Shown here piece after piece: positions 16,539 to 24,828 of a DNA stretch of 64,000 bases (the stretch's first letter is position 1; every line of letters begins with the position of its first letter). Source of the stretch: Anaerolineales bacterium (GTDB taxonomy: Bacteria > Chloroflexota > Anaerolineae > Anaerolineales > Villigracilaceae); contig JAHDWB010000002.1 of NCBI GenBank assembly GCA_023382595.1, positions 124,001 through 188,000 of the forward strand, given 5' to 3'. The notes under the pieces were generated by a model. It was not told the origin of the DNA and searched no databases. It saw nothing but the letters and a program-made list of their open reading frames with translations. The position numbers were made by a program, and so were the translations under genes.

Positions 16539-17135
16539 TCAGTTGACCGTAATCAAATCTTTTATGTTTTCAAATGTGGCGGGACCAACGCCGGACACTT
16601 CCATGATCCCTTCGATGGTAGAAAATGCGCCGTTTTGGGTGCGATAATCAACGATGCGCTGGGCAAGCGATGGACCGATCCCTGGCAGGCTGTCCAACTC
16701 GCTCACCGTGGCGGTATTGATGTTGATCCTGTCGCCGGAGGACGGTGGCGGCGTGCTGGTCTCATCACCCGAACCCGGCAAATTGAGGGACGAATCGTCG
16801 TCATCATCCCCGGTCGGTTCCTCCCCCGATTTATAGGGGATGTTCAACTGCTGCCCGTCGGTGAGAAGCGCGGCAAGATTGATGGCATCAACATTCGCGG
16901 AAGTCATCAAACCGCCTGCCGCGTCAATGGCATCCTGAATGCGTGCTCCTTCCACAAATTGATACAAGCCCGGGCGCGGAACCGCGCCGACCACATGCAC
17001 GACAATCGGAGCCTTGGTCGGTGCGGGCTTTAGCTCAATCGGCTGCCCGGCGGGCGCGCGGGAAACAAAGACCAGCAAGCCTGCCAGCGCAAAACCCGCC
17101 ATCACTCCAACCAAAACATATAACGCACTTTTCAT
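16539..17135 (-). CDS. comEA: ComEA-type DNA-binding protein (SLBB plus HhH)
   Basis: 198 residues. N-terminal membrane anchor (LYVLVGVMAGFALAGLLVFV), an SLBB domain (VHVVGAVPRPGLYQFVEGA, about 45-100), an acidic and Pro-rich linker (GDDDDDSSLN...), and a C-terminal double helix-hairpin-helix (ININTATVSELDSLPGIGP, then IEGIMEVSGVGPATFENIK). This is the organisation of ComEA, the DNA receptor of competence systems, which binds incoming double-stranded DNA outside the membrane. No comEC or other competence gene is in the window. A TAAAAT box sits 8 nt upstream. Confidence 0.9.
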   Translation of the reverse strand: MKSALYVLVGVMAGFALAGLLVFVSRAPAGQPIELKPAPTKAPIVVHVVGAVPRPGLYQFVEGARIQDAIDAAGGLMTSANVDAINLAALLTDGQQLNIPYKSGEEPTGDDDDDSSLNLPGSGDETSTPPPSSGDRININTATVSELDSLPGIGPSLAQRIVDYRTQNGAFSTIEGIMEVSGVGPATFENIKDLITVN

Positions 17136-17146
17136 ATGGTGCGATT

Positions 17147-17593
17147 TTACCCCAACTTCATCACAAGCAAATCTTCGTCTTTCCAGACAATGTTTGCCAC
17201 GTCGAAGATCTTTTTGATGCGCTGGAAGTAACGCGGCATCTCGTCGTATGCGAGCGGGGCAAAGCCGAACTTTTCATAAACCGGTCCATTATGTGCCATG
17301 CACATCAAATATAAGGGGCGCGGCGTTCGCTCCAGCAAAGCCTCGATGACCTTGCGCGCCAGTCCCTGATTACGGTGGTCGGGATGTGTTGCGATCGAAG
17401 CCAGTTCTAGGATTTCGTTGTTGCGCCCATGCGGTTTGACCTGTCCGCAGGAGAGGACTCTGCCGGATTCGTCCACTGCGACGATAAATCGCCTCCAATC
17501 CAGACCTGCCGGGTTGATCCCGACCAAATGAATTAATTCCTTAATTTGAGCTGATTCTGATTCCAGCGCCGGGCGAACCGCATAGTTGACCAT
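17147..17593 (-). CDS. GNAT-family N-acetyltransferase
   Basis: 148 residues from MVNYAVRPA at 17593; a longer in-frame extension (to 17830) runs over the CPBP gene in another frame and is not used. Acetyl-CoA loop: LELASIATHPDHRNQGLARK, with RxxGxA. The closing strand FVDxxGNE-type element is MCMAHNGPVYEKFGFAPLAY. These proteins often acetylate small molecules or N termini. It lies between comEA (11 bp) and the CPBP gene (5 bp) and is probably co-transcribed with both. Confidence 0.87.
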   Translation of the reverse strand: MVNYAVRPALESESAQIKELIHLVGINPAGLDWRRFIVAVDESGRVLSCGQVKPHGRNNEILELASIATHPDHRNQGLARKVIEALLERTPRPLYLMCMAHNGPVYEKFGFAPLAYDEMPRYFQRIKKIFDVANIVWKDEDLLVMKLG

Positions 17594-17598
17594 GCTTC

Positions 17599-18213
17599 TT
17601 ACACCACTCCCGCCGCTACAAGGATGATGAAGGTCGAAATGAACCAGTGGATCAAAAACGGATACAGAAAGGATTTCGTCCGCCACGCCACCCAACCGAA
17701 GGCGAATCCGCCAAAGATGGTGGAAAGAGTCTCCACTTCCGGCTTGCCCATATGCGCCAGTGCGAACGGGACCGCTTGGAGCCAAAGAGCTTCCGCGCCA
17801 AATTTGCGGGCATACGCGAACAGAATCCAACCGCGGAAAATGAACTCCCAGCCGATCAGGTCAAGGAAGGTCGTCCACGGCAAGCCAGGCAGGAAACGTT
17901 CGTAATACGCCTTCATGGACTCGTCCCCGCTCCCCAAATAATAAATGACGGGAGCCATGAGCAGAATCCCCAGCGCGGTGTAGATCAGCCCAAGTTTCCA
18001 ATCGCCCAGCGAAAATCCATACTCGCGCGGATTCTCACGGAATAAGATCAATGTAAGCAAGAGCGGAATGACCAGATATAAAATGACGCGGTCCCAGTAT
18101 TTGTAAGGTGTGATCCTGTGATAATGATCCACCATCAGCAGCAGCGTGCTGACGATGGTCGCTGTGACGATTTTCCAATCGAAGTTCAGTTTTTCGCCAA
18201 GTAAATATTTCAT
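17599..18213 (-). CDS. CPBP-family intramembrane metalloprotease
   Basis: 204 residues from ATG 18213 (GAGA six bases upstream); a TTG at 18225 would overlap the previous stop by TTGA. Six to seven transmembrane helices. The CAAX/CPBP motif is present as IGWEFIFRGWIL, where the usual EExxxR has Trp in place of the first Glu (W-E-F-I-F-R), and the second motif FALAHMGKPEVE keeps the His. The third motif is GFAFGWVAWRTKSFLYPFLI. Family roles include prenyl-protein cleavage, bacteriocin immunity and membrane proteolysis. Role here unknown. Confidence 0.85.
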   Translation of the reverse strand: MKYLLGEKLNFDWKIVTATIVSTLLLMVDHYHRITPYKYWDRVILYLVIPLLLTLILFRENPREYGFSLGDWKLGLIYTALGILLMAPVIYYLGSGDESMKAYYERFLPGLPWTTFLDLIGWEFIFRGWILFAYARKFGAEALWLQAVPFALAHMGKPEVETLSTIFGGFAFGWVAWRTKSFLYPFLIHWFISTFIILVAAGVV

Positions 18214-18221
18214 GAAATCTC

Positions 18222-19658
18222 TCAATACGGGAAGTAGGTTCTGTTGCCGTCTGGTCCGAGCAAGGCGGCAATTTTAGCCGCATCGCGGTGGAGTTCAAAT
18301 CCCCAGTTGGTCAGGAGCAGAAGACAGGCAAGCAGGGCAAACGTCACTGCCGTTTTGCCGGATGCCGATTCCTGCCAGCGGGAGAAAACCCCGGTCAGCC
18401 CGCCAACCCAGAAATACGCGGCGAGGATCGCAAAAAAGGGAATCAACGCCAGGTGAAAACGGTCCTCGGACAAAATGAACACATGCGGAAGAATATAGGA
18501 TGCAAAGAGCAATATCAAGAGAATTGTCCGCGGATTTTTCCGCAAAAGGGATAATCCAAATACTGCGGAAATCGAGAGCAGAATAAACGGGAGGAGCAGA
18601 ATCGCAGAAACAGTCAGCAGGACCGGCTTAGGAATGAAGCCCAAAATGTCATTCGAGTAGAAGTACATCAGCACCCGTTTTTCCAACCCGAAGAAAAATC
18701 CAAGCCTGTTCACCGCCAGCGGAACAGATCGCCCAGGCTGGGCTTGGATAAATTCCAGCGCCTTTTGCGTGCCGATCTTGTCACGTTCGGAATCATCCAT
18801 GATGGTGAGTAAATCCAGTGACAGACCAAAAATGAAAGAGCCGTCACCTTCGGGATGATAACCAAGGTACAGGTTATATCCCATCGAAGTTTCAATGCCC
18901 GTAAGTTTTTGATGCAAAAGCGAATTACGGATCACCCAGGGCGAAACAACAGCAATAAACGCAACAATGAAAAGAATGGCGCGGCGGCGATGGAGAAGGA
19001 ACAAAACAAAAAATGAAAGTATGACAAAAGGAAGAATGACCGAACGCGTGAGGGCGGTCAAGGCGAGAAGAATGCCTGAAAGGATCAGATTAAATGTTGA
19101 AGGGGTTTCAGCGGATCTCAAAAGAAAGAGAAAAGAGGAAAGAAGGAGAACAAAGAAAAGATTTTCAGTGCCCAACCCGAGCGGATAAACAAGAAGCATC
19201 GGGTAACAGGCAACGATCCACGCGGAGATGCGGGCGGCTTTATCCGAAGCAGGCAACAAGGAACGAGAAACGAGGTACGTCAGCGGAGCCAGCGGCGCGC
19301 CGAGAAAGATCACCTGCGCCAGTCGTGCGGCGAAGAAGCGGGAGAAATCCAACCCGTTCAGGAAGTAAACAAACGCCAGAAAGACGGGATACAACGGCGC
19401 GCGAAAGGATGTGTAAAGCCCATATTCAGGATCGTATCCCTGCGCGGTGGAAAGGTCAAAATCCACGTACGGCGCGAGCAGATCAAGATCTTCCTGCGCA
19501 TACCAACGAAAGCCATTCCCCGACGCGAGACTGCGCGCCAGCATATCGTATTGGAACATATCATCCAAGCCGATGCCAAGTCCGCGCGTGAGGAATACGG
19601 GGATCAGCCGCAACACAAGCGCGACGATAAAAATCCGAACTGGAAAGGAAAATTTCAT
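18222..19658 (-). CDS. Polytopic glycosyltransferase, GT39-like
   Basis: 478 residues from ATG 19658, which overlaps the SET gene stop (ATGA). About eleven transmembrane helices. The catalytic-loop acidic motif follows the first helix: GIGLDDMFQYDMLARSLASG. The large extracytoplasmic loop (NLYLGYHPEGDGSFIFG) and C-terminal Arg-rich ends match undecaprenyl-phosphate-sugar-dependent transferases. It is a surface-glycan candidate. It sits in a minus-strand operon with a SET protein upstream and a CPBP protease downstream, an unusual trio. Acceptor unknown. Confidence 0.85.
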   Translation of the reverse strand: MKFSFPVRIFIVALVLRLIPVFLTRGLGIGLDDMFQYDMLARSLASGNGFRWYAQEDLDLLAPYVDFDLSTAQGYDPEYGLYTSFRAPLYPVFLAFVYFLNGLDFSRFFAARLAQVIFLGAPLAPLTYLVSRSLLPASDKAARISAWIVACYPMLLVYPLGLGTENLFFVLLLSSFLFLLRSAETPSTFNLILSGILLALTALTRSVILPFVILSFFVLFLLHRRRAILFIVAFIAVVSPWVIRNSLLHQKLTGIETSMGYNLYLGYHPEGDGSFIFGLSLDLLTIMDDSERDKIGTQKALEFIQAQPGRSVPLAVNRLGFFFGLEKRVLMYFYSNDILGFIPKPVLLTVSAILLLPFILLSISAVFGLSLLRKNPRTILLILLFASYILPHVFILSEDRFHLALIPFFAILAAYFWVGGLTGVFSRWQESASGKTAVTFALLACLLLLTNWGFELHRDAAKIAALLGPDGNRTYFPY

Positions 19659-20155
19659 CTTTGCAGGTTTTCGATACGCCGCGCGAGATAGGGCGAGAAA
19701 TACCCCTTGTATTTGATCCATAACTCCGGCAGCTGCCAATCGTTACCAGTCACTTTGCCGCGGCAGCTCGGCGAACCGCAATAACAATCGAATTCATCGT
19801 ATGGTCCGCCATCCGACATGGCATAATCGAAGGTTAATTCTTCACCTGCTTCAATATCACGCATCGCCACCAAACCGATCTGCCCAAAGAAACCCAAATT
19901 TGGGTCGCACGAATGGTTAAAGCAATCGTTCGGTTCCTGTTCTTCCGCGGTCAGCAAATACAGTTGCTCGTCCACTTGTAAAACGCGCTGGGTGAAACGC
20001 GGCATATCAGGGTCGAGTTGATCAGCGCGGAGGATCTTCCCGCCCCACATGGAAACCAACTCGCCTTTTTGGATCTTTTCGGAAGCGAACACGCCGCAAC
20101 CGCCAAAGGGATGTTCGTGTGCTTCACACTTTGGATTGATGAAAGAAGATGTCAT
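19655..20155 (-). CDS. SET-domain protein-lysine methyltransferase-like
   Basis: 166 residues. Single SET domain with the SAM and substrate motifs intact: GGCGVFASEKIQKGELVSMW (SET-N), NDCFNHSCDPNLGFFGQIGL (NHxCDPN) and AGEELTFDYAMSDGG (GEELxFDY), followed by a Cys-rich post-SET CYCGSPSCRG with the CxC..C zinc arrangement. SET enzymes methylate lysines; bacterial examples act on histone-like proteins, ribosomal proteins or others. It is coupled to a membrane protein upstream (20152 overlap) and to a GT39 gene downstream. The target in this organism is unknown. Confidence 0.9.
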   Translation of the reverse strand: MTSSFINPKCEAHEHPFGGCGVFASEKIQKGELVSMWGGKILRADQLDPDMPRFTQRVLQVDEQLYLLTAEEQEPNDCFNHSCDPNLGFFGQIGLVAMRDIEAGEELTFDYAMSDGGPYDEFDCYCGSPSCRGKVTGNDWQLPELWIKYKGYFSPYLARRIENLQR

Positions 20156-20571
20156 ATTGCCTCGATTGGCACGCGCAGCGCGTGAATAAGATCAAAGAAC
20201 AGCAGGAACGCTCCCTGTATGATGATACCCCAGCCCGTCCCCTGCCAGAAAGATGCTGGTAAAAAGAACAGGATCGAAAACCCGCCGATGATATATAGAA
20301 AATCCAGACCGAAGTTGAGCCACAATAACCTGCGGATGTGTTTCGCCTCATCCTTCGGGACGGCTGTGGATTTGCGCCGGACGGCTGACCTTGCGCCGAA
20401 AATGGCGATGCCCGCATCCACCAGCCCCCATGCCGCACACTGGATGCCGAAGCCGCGGAAAAAATCACTGGCAGAGAAGCAGAAATAAAGTCCGGCAAGA
20501 AGCGAAAGCATGCTCCACGCAAGCAGACGATTCGTCAAATCGGCTTCAAATTTCCAGATGGGTGATTCCAC
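20152..20571 (-). CDS. Small membrane protein, DUF6992-like
   Basis: 139 residues, GTG start. Four hydrophobic segments: LLAWSMLSLLAGLYFCFS, CAAWGLVDAGIAIFGA, LNFGLDFLYIIGGFSILFFLP and GWGIIIQGAFLLFFDLIHAL. The pattern of Trp-Gly-Leu and Asp-Ala in the second helix resembles the DUF6992 family, but this is from memory of the family rather than a search. A TATAAT lies 8 nt before GTG, so the mRNA is probably leaderless. It is translationally coupled to the SET-domain gene, so the two may work together. Confidence 0.7.
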   Translation of the reverse strand: MESPIWKFEADLTNRLLAWSMLSLLAGLYFCFSASDFFRGFGIQCAAWGLVDAGIAIFGARSAVRRKSTAVPKDEAKHIRRLLWLNFGLDFLYIIGGFSILFFLPASFWQGTGWGIIIQGAFLLFFDLIHALRVPIEAI

Positions 20572-20579
20572 AGGCGCTG

Positions 20580-20585
20580 ATTATA
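20580..20585 (-). promoter_or_regulatory. -10 box for DUF6992-like/SET/GT39/CPBP operon
   Basis: TATAAT on the minus strand 8 nt before GTG at 20571; a weak TTCTCA lies 16 bp further upstream (20602-20607). Spacing implies a leaderless transcript. Confidence 0.5.
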
Positions 20586-20635
20586 CAGAAAAAATGAATC
20601 GTGAGAAACCCTTATTTGAGCCCCATCCATAGCGG

Positions 20636-20641
20636 TATAAT
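20636..20641 (+). promoter_or_regulatory. -10 box for acyl-CoA dehydrogenase gene
   Basis: TATAAT at 20636-20641 about 28 nt before ATG 20669. GGAG at 20657-20660 supplies a normal ribosome-binding site, so this promoter is not leaderless, in contrast to its divergent neighbour. Confidence 0.5.
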
Positions 20642-20668
20642 CATCAAAAATATTCTGGAGACCAACCA

Positions 20669-21838
20669 ATGACAGACCTGCCCATTTACCCGCTTAGTGA
20701 CGAACACCGAATGCTGCGCGACGCCGCGCGCGATTTTGCCCAAAAAGAGATCGCACCCATCGCCGCAGAATTTGACGAGAGCGGCGAATTTCCAAAGGAA
20801 ACCATCAAAAAAATGGGGGGACTGGGCTTCATGGGGATTGAGGTCCCGGAGGCATACGGCGGCGCGGGCATGGACACGCTGGCGTATGTCTTGGCGCTTG
20901 AAGAGATCTGCAAAGTGGATGCTTCGCACGGCGTCATCATGTCGGTCAATAATTCGCTGTACTGCCACGGCATCCTGAAGTTCGGCACAGACGAACAAAA
21001 GAAGAAATTCATCATGCCCATCGCTTCAGGCGAAGCCATTGGTGCCTACTCGCTGACGGAGCCGCAAAGCGGGTCAGACGCAGGCACAATGAAATGCCGT
21101 GCCGTACGAGATGGCGATTTCTACGTGCTGAACGGACGCAAATCCTGGGTCACCAGCGGACCGGTGGCAGATCACTTCGTCGTCTTTATGATGACCGGCC
21201 CCGACAAAAAACAAAAAGGCGTGACGGCGTTTCTCGTGGAAGGCAATGCGCCGGGACTCACGCGCGGAAAAAAGGAGCCGAAACTCGGCATCCGCGCCTC
21301 CGCCACCAGTGAATTGATCTTCGAAGACTGCCGCATCCCTGCCGGGAACAGGTTGGGCGAGGAAGGCGACGGCTTCAAGATCGCCATGACCGTCCTTGAC
21401 GCGGGGCGCATCGGGATCGCCACACAGGCGCTTGGAATTGCCGAAGCGGCGTACGAGGCGGCGAGGCAGTATGCGGGTCAGCGCGAAGCGTTCGGGCAGC
21501 CAATCGGCGCATTCCAAGGGACGGGCTTCAAGATCGCCGACATGAAAACGCGCATCGAAGCGTCCCGTTTGTTGATCTATAACGCCGCGATCGCCAAGGA
21601 ACAATCCAAGCAGACCGGCGGACGGTATTCGCTGGAAGCATCCATGGCGAAATTGTTCGCATCGGAAACAGCCATGTACGTCACACATCAGGCGGTTCAG
21701 ATCCACGGCGGCATGGGCTACAGCAAAGAACTGCCCGTCGAGCGCTACTTCCGCGATGCAAAGATCACGGAAATCTACGAAGGCACGAGCGAAATCCAAA
21801 GATTGGTGATTTCGAGAACTGAGTTGGGAACCCGATAA
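20669..21838 (+). CDS. Short/branched-chain acyl-CoA dehydrogenase
   Basis: 389 residues with all family motifs: FAQKEIAPIAAEFDESGEFP, MGIEVPEAYGGAGMDTLAY, ICKVDASHGVIMSVNNSLYC (typical of short-chain or branched-chain enzymes), YSLTEPQSGSDAGTMKCRA, IHGGMGYSKELPVERYFRDA and the catalytic Glu in IYEGTSEIQRLVI. FAD-dependent oxidation with electrons passing to ETF. It has its own promoter and Shine-Dalgarno and is followed with no gap by a glycosyltransferase gene. Substrate length is an inference from the short-chain motif near residue 90. Confidence 0.94.
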   Translation: MTDLPIYPLSDEHRMLRDAARDFAQKEIAPIAAEFDESGEFPKETIKKMGGLGFMGIEVPEAYGGAGMDTLAYVLALEEICKVDASHGVIMSVNNSLYCHGILKFGTDEQKKKFIMPIASGEAIGAYSLTEPQSGSDAGTMKCRAVRDGDFYVLNGRKSWVTSGPVADHFVVFMMTGPDKKQKGVTAFLVEGNAPGLTRGKKEPKLGIRASATSELIFEDCRIPAGNRLGEEGDGFKIAMTVLDAGRIGIATQALGIAEAAYEAARQYAGQREAFGQPIGAFQGTGFKIADMKTRIEASRLLIYNAAIAKEQSKQTGGRYSLEASMAKLFASETAMYVTHQAVQIHGGMGYSKELPVERYFRDAKITEIYEGTSEIQRLVISRTELGTR

Positions 21839-23791
21839 ATGTCCGCTTCGCAGCGCAACCTCGCCACGTGCCTGCTGGCAGGCGGCGGATCGCTTGCCAT
21901 CTTAAGCCAGATCACACAGGCCGCGCTTCCGCTGGACAGCCGGCGGGAGACGCTCATCCTGATGTTTATCGGTCTGGCGGCTTTTCTGCTCGGCATCTTT
22001 GCAGCACGAGAGGAGCGAATCGTTCCGTGGTTGGAGGATTGGCTTCAAAAGCCGGTGAAGTGGCTGCAGCTTGAAACCTGGCAATTCGTAGCGCTGTTTC
22101 TCGCCCTTTGTTTCGCTATCCTGACCCATTTCGCTGCGGGTTATTCACCGCTAATGATCAGTCCGCTTGCCGCATGGGCGGCATGGCTGATCGGAATCAG
22201 CTACTGTCTCATGGGCTGTTGGAACGCCACCGGTTTCAGTTTGCGCGCCAACTGGAAGGTGATCGCCCTCGCCCTTGGGTTTGCGGTCTTGGCGCTTCCT
22301 TTCCGCGCCATTGCAACGAACGAAATTCCCATCATCCTGATGGGCGATGAAGCATCCGCCGGGATTTACGGCAGGGAAATCCTCGAGGGTGAAGCGAACA
22401 ATCCCTTCGCGGCGGGATGGTACGCCTTCCCCGGTTTGTATTTTTTCATCCCAGCCGCATCCATCTCCCTGCTCGGAAGTACGACCGCCGCGCTTCGCAT
22501 CCCCTCGGCGATAGCTGGTGCGTTGACCGTGGGCGGGGTCTACCTCGCGGGGCGTGCCATGTTTGGCAAACGGGCGGGTATTCTCGCTGCGATCGCACTG
22601 GCGGGATTCCATTTTCACATCCATTTCAGCCGCATTGGCTTGAACAATATCTGGGATGGGCTGTTCTTCGTCCTGACCGTCGGTGCAGTTTGGTACGCTT
22701 GGGAAAAGGAAGACCGCAATGCCTACATCTTGACCGGGCTGGGGATCGGGCTTTCGCAGTATTTCTATCCCAGCAGCCGCGCGTTGCTGGCTGTCGTATT
22801 CGGGGGAATCATGATCAGCAGTGTGTTCGATCCGCAACGATTAAAGCGCGCGGCGAAAAACATCCTTTTGATGATAATCGTCGCTGTCGTGGTTTTCCTT
22901 CCGCTCGCGTGGTATTACACCCGCTACCCGGCGCAGTATTTTGCCCCGCTGGAGAGGGTCAGCATCCTCGGCGAATGGATGGAGAATGAGATCCTGATCA
23001 CCGGCTTGCCCGCCTGGCGCATCCTGCTGAAACAGCTTTTACTTGGTATCCAGGCTTTTACATATATCCCCTTGCAGCACTGGTATCGTCCCGAAGTACC
23101 GCTGATGCGCGCATGGTATGCAGGTTTTTTCCTGCTGGGGTTGGTTTATCTGATCTCGCGCCCAAAGGAAAGCAGGTCCATCTTCCTGTTCGTCTGGCTG
23201 GGAGTTTACATTCTGCTGGGAGGATTAAGCGAATCGACACCCGCGTCCCAGCGATATGTAGCCGCTGCGCCGCTTTGCGCGCTGATCCTTGCGCATGGAC
23301 TCAGTGAAACTGTCATTTTGATCGAAAGGATGTGGCAAAGCTCACATCGTTATACGACAGCCGCCATACTTGCAATCGCGATCCTCATCGCGATTGGGGA
23401 TGTCAATTTCTATTTCAACAAATACACGCCGCACACCCACATTGCCTTAGGCGAAGAGCCTGGCATGATTGCACAAGAAATCTCCAACGACATCCTTGAG
23501 AAACCGCAGGGAACGCAGGCTTTCTTCTTCAAGAATTCGGTCATGGGTTATTATTCCATCCCCAGCATCCCTTACCTCGTGCCGCAGGTAACTGGCTTTG
23601 ATGTCGAACATCCTTGGGGTACGCCGGACAATCCCACCCCCACATCCAATCATCTTGTATTTATATTTCTGCCCGATAATATGGCTGATCTTTCGCTCAT
23701 ACAGACCGAATACCCCGGAGGAACGCTCAGCGAAAAAATCGGAGCAAACGGGGAAACCCTATATTGGCTATACGAATACACTGACACATAA
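21839..23791 (+). CDS. Large polytopic glycosyltransferase, GT39/ArnT-like
   Basis: 650 residues. Twelve or more helices. An N-terminal pair of helices precedes the GT-C core, whose acidic loop IPIILMGDEASAGIYGREIL carries Asp-Glu. The C-terminal periplasmic portion (GMIAQEISNDILEKPQGTQ) resembles the soluble domain of PMT-type proteins. It starts on the base after the acyl-CoA dehydrogenase stop and stops on the base before the oxidoreductase start, so all three are one transcription unit. The sugar and acceptor are unknown. The reason for grouping with lipid oxidation is not clear. Confidence 0.82.
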   Translation: MSASQRNLATCLLAGGGSLAILSQITQAALPLDSRRETLILMFIGLAAFLLGIFAAREERIVPWLEDWLQKPVKWLQLETWQFVALFLALCFAILTHFAAGYSPLMISPLAAWAAWLIGISYCLMGCWNATGFSLRANWKVIALALGFAVLALPFRAIATNEIPIILMGDEASAGIYGREILEGEANNPFAAGWYAFPGLYFFIPAASISLLGSTTAALRIPSAIAGALTVGGVYLAGRAMFGKRAGILAAIALAGFHFHIHFSRIGLNNIWDGLFFVLTVGAVWYAWEKEDRNAYILTGLGIGLSQYFYPSSRALLAVVFGGIMISSVFDPQRLKRAAKNILLMIIVAVVVFLPLAWYYTRYPAQYFAPLERVSILGEWMENEILITGLPAWRILLKQLLLGIQAFTYIPLQHWYRPEVPLMRAWYAGFFLLGLVYLISRPKESRSIFLFVWLGVYILLGGLSESTPASQRYVAAAPLCALILAHGLSETVILIERMWQSSHRYTTAAILAIAILIAIGDVNFYFNKYTPHTHIALGEEPGMIAQEISNDILEKPQGTQAFFFKNSVMGYYSIPSIPYLVPQVTGFDVEHPWGTPDNPTPTSNHLVFIFLPDNMADLSLIQTEYPGGTLSEKIGANGETLYWLYEYTDT

Positions 23792-24820
23792 ATGAAAACC
23801 ACTCTCTTTCACAAACATGGTGGACCAGAGGTCCTTGAATATACCGATTTCCCAACTCCCCAGCCCAAGCATGGCGAGGCGCTTGTCCGTTTACGTGCCG
23901 CCGCGCTTAACCGCATGGACGTGATGGTGCGCAACGGCTGGCAGGGACTGAAGCTTGAGCTCCCCCACATCAACGGCGCGGATGGCGCAGGCGAAGTTGC
24001 GGCTCTCGGAGACAATGCCACAGGCGTACAGGTCGGTGACCGTGTTGTCATCAATGCAAATCTGGGATGCGGGAAATGCGAATTCTGCCTGAACAAGCAG
24101 GACAACATGTGCCGAAACTGGCACCTGCTCGGCGAGACGGTGCGCGGCACCTACTCAGAATATGTCTGCGTGCCCGCCCGACAGTTGTACAAGCTGCCAG
24201 CGGATTTTGACTTCCACAAAGCCGCCGCATCCGCGTTGGTGTATCAGACGGCATGGCATTCGCTGGTCAGGCGCGGCGGGGTAAAGGCTGGAGAAACTGT
24301 GGCAGTTGTCGGCGCGGGAGGAGGCGTAAATTCCGCCAGCATCCAGATCGCAAAATATCTCGGCGCGCGTGTCATCGCGATCGGCTCGAACGTCCAAAAA
24401 TTGGAACGCGCGCAGGCGCTCGGCGCGGATATCCTGATCGACCGCTCGAAAGAGGAGGATTGGTCAAAAGCGGTTTTTCTCGCCACGGATAAACGCGGCG
24501 CGGATGTGATCGTGGATAATGTCGGCACGACCTTCCCGCTGAGTTTACGCGCGCTTCGAAAAGGCGGGCGGCTGCTGACGGTTGGGAACAGCGGCGCGCC
24601 GCGTTTTGAGATCGACAACCGTTATATGTTCGCGAAACATCTCTCGATCATCGGCTCCACCATGAGCACGCTGGAGGAATTCGCCGAGGTAATGGACCTG
24701 ATCACGGCGGGCAAACTCCAGCCTGTGATCGACAAGACCTTCCCATTGAAAGATGCCGCCGCCGCGCAGGAACGCTTGTGGCACGGCGAAAATTTTGGCA
24801 AGATCACACTTGAAATTTAA
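23792..24820 (+). CDS. MDR-family zinc-type alcohol dehydrogenase/quinone oxidoreductase
   Basis: 342 residues. GroES-like domain with the structural zinc quartet present (CGKCEFCLNKQDNMC, 92-106 region). The NAD(P) motif VVGAGGGVNSASIQIAKYLG follows near residue 170. The catalytic zinc is doubtful: where zinc enzymes have Cys-x-x-Asp this protein has ALNRMDV, as in quinone oxidoreductases. It may reduce an enone or an aldehyde with NADPH. The start codon directly follows the glycosyltransferase stop, and the next gene begins 8 bp after its end. Confidence 0.88.
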   Translation: MKTTLFHKHGGPEVLEYTDFPTPQPKHGEALVRLRAAALNRMDVMVRNGWQGLKLELPHINGADGAGEVAALGDNATGVQVGDRVVINANLGCGKCEFCLNKQDNMCRNWHLLGETVRGTYSEYVCVPARQLYKLPADFDFHKAAASALVYQTAWHSLVRRGGVKAGETVAVVGAGGGVNSASIQIAKYLGARVIAIGSNVQKLERAQALGADILIDRSKEEDWSKAVFLATDKRGADVIVDNVGTTFPLSLRALRKGGRLLTVGNSGAPRFEIDNRYMFAKHLSIIGSTMSTLEEFAEVMDLITAGKLQPVIDKTFPLKDAAAAQERLWHGENFGKITLEI

Positions 24821-24828
24821 TAAGGAAA

